In this document: in pieces, positions 60,301-64,000 of the stretch | Numbering within the stretch: the first letter of the stretch is position 1 | Layout of the letters: each line of letters opens with the position of its first letter | NCBI RefSeq assembly: GCF_033118175.1 | Contig: NC_083692.1 | Location: 86,333,501 to 86,397,500, forward strand | Direction of reading: 5' to 3' | From: Dama dama | Lineage: Eukaryota > Chordata > Mammalia > Artiodactyla > Cervidae | DNA: 64,000 nucleotides | The notes under the pieces: model-generated | Seen by the model: the letters and a program-made list of their open reading frames with translations, nothing else | What the model was told of the DNA's origin: nothing | The model's database searches: none | Translations under genes and position numbers: made by a program

Positions 60301-61917
60301 CTGGAGTCAAAATATTTTCCCTATAAAAATGACTGGCCATAGTAAGGGAAAAAAAGATAGAAGGATATATACAAAATGATAGGTTTAGTGGTTTTTCTTA
60401 ATTTCACTATATTTTTTCTGTAATTTATAGATGCTTAATAGTGAACAGAAGTTCTCTTAACAAAAGTTTTTTTTTTAAAGCCATGCAAAATATTATATTA
60501 TAAACTAATTCTTGAGCTACTGACTTTTTCATTACTTTTTGTGTTGAGGTGTGTTTTTCACACTTGTGTTGAGGTTTTATAAATTATAAGAGACTAAGAT
60601 ATAAGACAAAACAATCTTTATTTAAATTTTTTTTTTTAAAGAATAAATTCACCTTAGATTAGTAGGATTTCAGTATTAAAAGCCTTCAATATCAAACTTG
60701 CCTGAACAATCCCAGCAAATGAAGAAATAGCTGAGTCCTCTTATTTTTCATATTTTCTCCCCAATTGAAATATGATTCATTACAGAACAAAAGGCAATCA
60801 AAATGTAACTTACTTTTAGTTTTTCATGTATTTTTGTATGAAAGCATCATTCAACTACCATTCCTACTATTGGTGGACCTAACATCAAATTAGTTAAGAA
60901 ACAAACCTTAACAACATGTTTTTGGAAATATTTTCACTACCAGTTTTCACTTAGGCATTATATTTATTTTATAGAAATGATGAAACTGATCTCATTTTCT
61001 GGTTTAAAAATATGTCTAGTTGATTTTTATATGCATACCAATTCAATTATTCAGGTTAAACAATAGTTTTTAATTCTTGTTATAGTCATTGTTGGCAAAG
61101 TGATTAAGTTAAATGTATGAGTAATCATGGCCAGATTTTTATTCAGAAGCATACTATTTAATAAAATGAAATTTCAATAAATACACTGAAATGTTAACAT
61201 GCCTTATTTGGAGATTTTACACTTAAGTCTGAGAGACAGTCATCTAATAACCATAATCAATATTAAATATAACTAAGAGTAGAACTATGGTGTTGGAGAA
61301 GACTCTTGAGAGTCCACTGCAAGGAGATCCAACCAGTCCATCCTAAAGGAGATCAGTCTTGGGTGTTCACTGGAAGGACTGATGCTGAAGCTGAAACTCC
61401 AGTACTTTGGCCACCTCATGCGAAGAGTTAACTCATTGGAAAAGACCCTGATGCTTGGATGGATTCGGGGCAGGAGGAGAAGGGGACGACAGAGGATGAG
61501 ATGGTTGGATGGCATCACCAACTTGATGGACATGGGTTTGAGTAAACTCTGGGAGTTGGTGATGAAGAGGGAGGCCTGGCGTGCTGCGATTCATGGGGTC
61601 TCAAAGAGTCAGACACGACCGAGCGACTGAACTGAACTGAACTGAAGAGTAGAAAAATTTTATAGACATAAATTTGTTTAGATTTCAAATCCTAAGACTA
61701 CATAATATCTTTTACTTTTCATAAACTCTTAAAAAGTGGGTATGTTTCAAGGTAACAGGATTTGTTAAATACTGGAAATACTTAATAAAAAAAAGAAAAT
61801 GTGTATTAAACCTCCTGGAGAGCAAATATTAGTTAGCACTTACTGGACATAGTAGAGAAACCCTCAGGCTGGTTGTAGCTATTTCACTGTCTGGATCCGC
61901 AGTCAACTTCTCTTTAA
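42069..61917 (-). CDS. PIAS1: PIAS1, SUMO E3 ligase (last 7 coding exons; 5' part outside the window)
   Basis: Nuclear SUMO-protein ligase and inhibitor of activated STAT1. In transcript order the coding exons are 61917-61844, 51926-51766, 50051-49921, 49210-49030, 45144-45002, 43019-42982 and 42362-42069. They total 1022 nt with GT-AG borders and matching phases. Visible parts are the end of the PINIT-to-RING linker, the complete SP-RING (zinc ligands in C-S-H-L-Q-C and W-V-C-P-V-C), an acidic SUMO-interacting motif, and a Ser/Thr-rich C-terminal tail ending in IIPDIISLD. This is about 340 of the 651 residues of the human protein. The rest must lie beyond 64000 on this strand. The PIAS family has paralogues (PIAS2-4), but the C-terminal tail and synteny point to PIAS1. 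No disruption is seen. Confidence 0.96.
42982..43019 (-). CDS. PIAS1: PIAS1 micro-exon
   Basis: Only 38 nt: two bases of Gly, then LDFFPFLSGDNQ. Flanked by CTGCAG and GTATGT. Its phase fits both neighbours exactly. Confidence 0.94.
43796..43916 (+). mobile_element. Bov-tA SINE, 5'-truncated
   Basis: Plus-strand 3' half from CCCACTCCATTATTCTTGCC to CATAGTGACTAAACCACCAC; PIAS1 intron, antisense to the gene. Confidence 0.88.
44025..44225 (+). repeat. Old interspersed repeat, likely DNA-transposon derived
   Basis: CCACCTGATGTGGCTATTTA, CACTAGCCACATTTAAATGC and GCAGAAAGTTCTATTGGACAG resemble a common mammalian non-autonomous repeat. I cannot name the family securely. Confidence 0.45.
45002..45144 (-). 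CDS. PIAS1: PIAS1 exon in the Ser/Pro-rich tail
   Basis: Forty-seven codons, ILSLPHQASPVSRTPSLPAV through MTPMPYDLQ. Low-complexity, Ser/Pro-rich and likely disordered. Donor GTGAGT. Confidence 0.96.
47093..47157 (+). mobile_element. Bov-tA SINE 3' segment of a split copy
   Basis: Plus-strand: ACTGGCGGGCTACGGTCC to GCAACTAAGCACA. Begins at the same consensus point where the inverted piece at 47208 begins. Confidence 0.8.
47207..47356 (-). mobile_element. Bov-tA SINE 5' segment of a split copy, inverted
   Basis: Minus-strand: TTAGCCCACCAGGCTCCTCT to CCACCAGGGAAGCCCC. It complements the 3' segment at 47093-47157 in the opposite orientation. Confidence 0.85.
48620..48676 (+). mobile_element. 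Bov-tA SINE 5' fragment
   Basis: GGCTCAGACGGTAAAAAAAT, CTGCCTGCAATGCAGGAGAC and CGAGCTCAATCCC match the tRNA-derived head of Bov-tA, lodged in a MER5A-like relic. Confidence 0.75.
48776..48790 (-). mobile_element. Near tail-only retrotransposon insertion
   Basis: T13AA between exact 12-bp direct repeats ATACTCAGGTTT (48764-48775 and 48791-48802). It looks like a poly(A) tail inserted on the minus strand with no body. The flanks rebuild an uninterrupted MER5A-like end. Confidence 0.6.
49030..49210 (-). CDS. PIAS1: PIAS1 exon with SUMO-interacting motif
   Basis: Fifty-nine codons plus split codons. Residues VEVIDLTIDSSSDEEEEE (49142-49089) form a SUMO-interacting motif: a hydrophobic core followed by phosphorylatable serines and acids, a known CK2-regulated arrangement in PIAS proteins. 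Confidence 0.97.
49921..50051 (-). CDS. PIAS1: PIAS1 exon after the SP-RING
   Basis: Forty-three codons (LFMEILKYCTDCDEIQF...NGVD), the C-terminal part of the SP-RING fold (SP-CTD). It reads EDGSWAPM where I recall human EDGTWAPM. Confidence 0.96.
51766..51926 (-). CDS. PIAS1: PIAS1 SP-RING exon
   Basis: Fifty-three codons plus two bases. Contains the zinc and E2-binding core: Cys10, Cys15, His17, Cys20, Trp36, Cys38 and Cys41 of this exon. The Trp next to the second Cys pair is the position used in the literature to inactivate ligase function. Donor GTATGT. Confidence 0.97.
52785..52880. repeat. (TA)n microsatellite
   Basis: Imperfect TA/TATC/ACAC repeat of about 95 bp with internal inverted symmetry, in the PIAS1 intron upstream of the SP-RING exon. 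Confidence 0.9.
53505..53670 (+). repeat. MIR SINE relic
   Basis: TCTCTGAGCCTTAGTTTTATA, AAATGGGGATAAAAATAGCA and AACACATATTAAGTACTCAAT are MIR-like in order. PIAS1 intron. Confidence 0.65.
57728..57945 (+). mobile_element. Bov-tA SINE nested in L1
   Basis: Plus-strand copy from GGCTCAGACGGTGAAGTATC to CAACTGAGTGACTTCACTTT, inserted after the L1 motif GCTATAGTAAATGGG. Confidence 0.92.
57996..58310 (-). mobile_element. CHR-type SINE nested in L1
   Basis: Minus-strand: TTTATTTATTTATTTTTGGC tail at the left and GAGCCACCAGGGAAGCCC at the right. Confidence 0.85.
60146..60275 (+). mobile_element. CHR-type SINE with A-tail
   Basis: Plus-strand: GGGACTCCCCTGGCAGTCCA, GGTTTGATCCCTGGTTGGGG, GCCACGTGGCATGGCAAATA, then an A-run. 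Confidence 0.87.
61284..61646 (+). mobile_element. BovB (RTE) LINE 3' end, copy 4
   Basis: Starts at AGAACTATGGTGTTGGAGAA and ends in a (TGAAC)n tail, the typical short-repeat end of BovB. A small deletion near 61313 (the TTGGAC before CTGCAAGG is missing) separates it from copy 3. Inside PIAS1, antisense to the gene. Confidence 0.92.
61844..61917 (-). CDS. PIAS1: PIAS1 exon upstream of the SP-RING exon
   Basis: Seventy-four nt read on the minus strand: two bases completing Ile, then KEKLTADPDSEIATTSLRVS and LLCP. Acceptor AG at 61919-61918, donor GTAAGT starting at 61843. This linker joins the PINIT and SP-RING domains. It is the most 5' PIAS1 exon I can find here. Confidence 0.95.
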
Positions 61918-63144
61918 CTGACATTCATCAAAGAAAAAGCAAACAAAAGAAGTTTATTAGAGATGTATCATTGATGCAACATAAGAAAAAGAATGAGGAA
62001 CTTAAAAAAATGGTACTAAAGAATAATCTGCTCAATTATTTTCCAATCAACTGAATGGAAAAACAATTTTATAGTTTATAATCTCTACAATAAGCAAAGG
62101 AAGGAAAATGACCGTATACCTATCTATAGACTAACTACATTTCCTGTAAGCTTCCTATTTCTCACCGACAAAACAAAAGTTGCACTGCACTGACATAAAG
62201 GAAATTTATATAAGCAGGTTAACATAGTCACTGATGGCAGACCCTTCTTTTATAACGCTAAGAAACTGGGTAAATATTTTCTTTCTTTTCAACTATGACA
62301 ATTTTATTTTAAAAGAAATTAATAAAAACTATAAAATTAACATGTATAAAATTTTTACAAAGCTCAGATAATAAAAATATTTATTGTAAACATATTAATT
62401 CTAATTTCATATTGTAAAAAGAAAAAAGTTCAACTGCTTTTTAAAAAAACCATATAATTATTTGAGTTTTCTATTTATTTACCCATAACCTGATTAGTTA
62501 CACTATCTTGGGCAAGTCAATCCTCTTCTATGAGATTAATTTAACTTCTTGGAAAATAACAACCCACACTATATAATCTCTAAGTCTTAGTTCAAATTTC
62601 CTGTGGTTCTTAAAAGAGGCAGCACTGGTAATTTTACTTTTAAAGCTATTCTGTTACTCTTGGTCAGTCTAATACAACAAGGATCTTTATACTTCTCATC
62701 TGCAAACCAGAGACATTCAGGTTACTTCTGAAAACCCTAGAACTTCAATTAAACTTCAACACAGAAGTGAGACAGGATATACCTAAATGTAAAATTCAAA
62801 TAATTTTCGAAACTCTTTCACAGTAACTTTAAAGTCTGTATGTGTAAGGGGGCCCAAGCGGAGTAGTTGTGGACATAGTTAATCACAGAATTTCAGACCT
62901 GAGGTACAAGTGATTGTGACCAGACAGTTGACTGATAGATGGGTAGAAGCACAGATATGCATAGATACACAAAGAGAAGAAAAGGGAAAACTACTTGTAT
63001 AAAGAAGAAGAATTTCAGAATAGATGTCTATTGAACTAACAGCCATTTATAAGAATTAAGAATCCTGCCTTTATTAAACTTGATGAGCATATAGTCTGAA
63101 TTTTTTTTGAAGTGGTCCAAATCTTAGGTACTCTATACAACTGG

Positions 63145-63290
63145 ATCTCAACTAAGATGCACATCAGAACTACCTACAGAACTTTCTAATTTATAATTGC
63201 CCACTGAATCAAAATGGAGCAGAGGGATACAAATAAGTAGTTTTTATAAAAAGTTCCAGATGAGATTCTGATGACATACTAAAAAGTCAT
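63145..63290 (+). repeat. MER5-like DNA transposon relic
   Basis: ACATCAGAACTACCTACAGA, AGTAGTTTTTATAAAAAGTT and CAGATGAGATTCTGATG follow the order seen in MER5-type hAT relics. Confidence 0.5.
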
Positions 63291-63644
63291 TTTATGGCCT
63301 GGAAATTCCAAAAATTTAAAGTCTACTTAACTTGTAAGCTATCACATCTAACAAGGCATACAATCCATGGATTTTGTCTGGAAAATAGTTATCACATCAC
63401 TTAAATTATGAAAAACATGCTTTTGCCATTATAGACCCAATCCTTTCTTAAGATACATTTAATGAATAGTGTCTGCTTACAGGTGACAACTGCCGTATGA
63501 TAAATGTGATTACTAACCACTTTACAACCACCCCTCTTAATATCCACACAGCAATACAAACAGCAATGGGAACAGTAACTGACTTTAGGTTTTGTCTATA
63601 CGAAGTTCAGTGTTAGTACTCTGAAAAGACATGAAAAAGGAGAG

Positions 63645-63835
63645 GCAACCTGAGGCAGTGGTTCAGAGCAAAGAATCTAGAGCCAGCCTAGGTTATAATT
63701 CAGCCTTAGTCACTTTTCTGTGCCTCAGTTTCATCATCTTGTAAATGAGAATAATATTAGGCGCTCATAGCATTGTTTTAAGAATTAAATGAGTTATTAC
63801 AAACAAACGCTTTAAAATAACATTATTCTCAATAA
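63645..63835 (+). repeat. MIR SINE relic
   Basis: AGGCAGTGGTTCAGAGCAAAG, CTGTGCCTCAGTTTCATCATC, TTTAAGAATTAAATGAGTTA: the ordered core and 3' region of MIR. The 47-bp L1 insertion lies at its end. Confidence 0.75.
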
Positions 63836-63848
63836 ATATTAGCTATTG

Positions 63849-63895
63849 TGTGGAATGGGGAGGGAGGTGGGAGGGAGGTTCAGGAGGGAGGGAAA
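63849..63895 (+). mobile_element. 47-bp L1 3'UTR insertion with target-site duplication
   Basis: GGAGGGAGGTGGGAGGGAGG-type L1 3'UTR sequence ending in a short A-run, flanked by exact 15-bp copies of AAATATTAGCTATTG at 63834-63848 and 63896-63910. Confidence 0.8.
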
Positions 63896-64000
63896 AAATA
63901 TTAGCTATTGCAACAAAATAAAATATGATTTGTATGTTCATTTCTTTCAGAGGTGAAAGATTTTTCTGAAATTATCTTAGAATCAGTTTGTTACTTTCTT

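Larger units (their letters stand above)
51927..61843 (-). other. Large PIAS1 intron before the SP-RING exon (9.9 kb)
   Basis: Mostly repeats: TA repeat, MIR, the L1 fragment with nested SINEs, and BovB copy 4. No extra exon recognised. Confidence 0.85.
61918..64000 (-). other. PIAS1 intron continuing past the window edge
   Basis: A+T-rich intron with MER5-like and MIR relics. The preceding coding exon, expected to end in ...NPDHSRAL, was not found here. Confidence 0.75.

Overview
This window is nuclear DNA from a ruminant, and it looks like cattle, sheep or a close relative. The evidence is the many tRNA-derived Bov-tA SINEs, the four copies of the 3' end of the BovB (RTE-type) LINE, the CHR-type artiodactyl SINEs and ruminant-style L1 tails. 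The species cannot be fixed from the sequence alone. The gene order CLN6 - CALML4 - PIAS1, with PIAS1 on the opposite strand, matches human 15q23 read in the opposite direction.

Layout. Positions 1-3200 are intergenic: an L1 3' tail and two BovB 3' ends. A CpG island at about 3200-3760 carries the start of CLN6 (+ strand, 7 coding exons, 3544-19498, 312 aa), whose 3'UTR holds a roughly 50-60 bp minisatellite and ends near a poly(A) signal at 21192. Positions 21216-26710 are intergenic and repeat-rich. CALML4 (+ strand, 5 coding exons, 26711-35777, 153 aa) follows and ends near a poly(A) signal at 35955. A spacer of about 2.4 kb separates it from the convergent 3' end of PIAS1 (- strand). The last seven coding exons of PIAS1 lie between 61917 and 42069, with a proposed long 3'UTR down to about 38330. 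The first part of PIAS1, coding for roughly 310 residues, lies beyond position 64000.

Functions. CLN6 is a multispanning ER membrane protein needed for export of lysosomal enzymes from the ER; its loss causes neuronal ceroid lipofuscinosis in people and sheep. CALML4 is a calmodulin-like light chain of the brush-border/stereocilia myosin-7 complexes. PIAS1 is a nuclear SUMO E3 ligase. The three genes are neighbours by conserved synteny and there is no sign that they form one pathway.

All exon boundaries given were checked for GT-AG splice sites and reading-frame continuity. I found no operon, CRISPR array, phage or other novel system. The most interesting items are small: a CLEAR-like E-box just inside CLN6 intron 1, a tandem repeat in the CLN6 3'UTR, apparent loss of a longer N-terminus in CALML4, and several unusual retrotransposon scars, including a near tail-only insertion and a 47-bp L1 fragment, each with clean target-site duplications.
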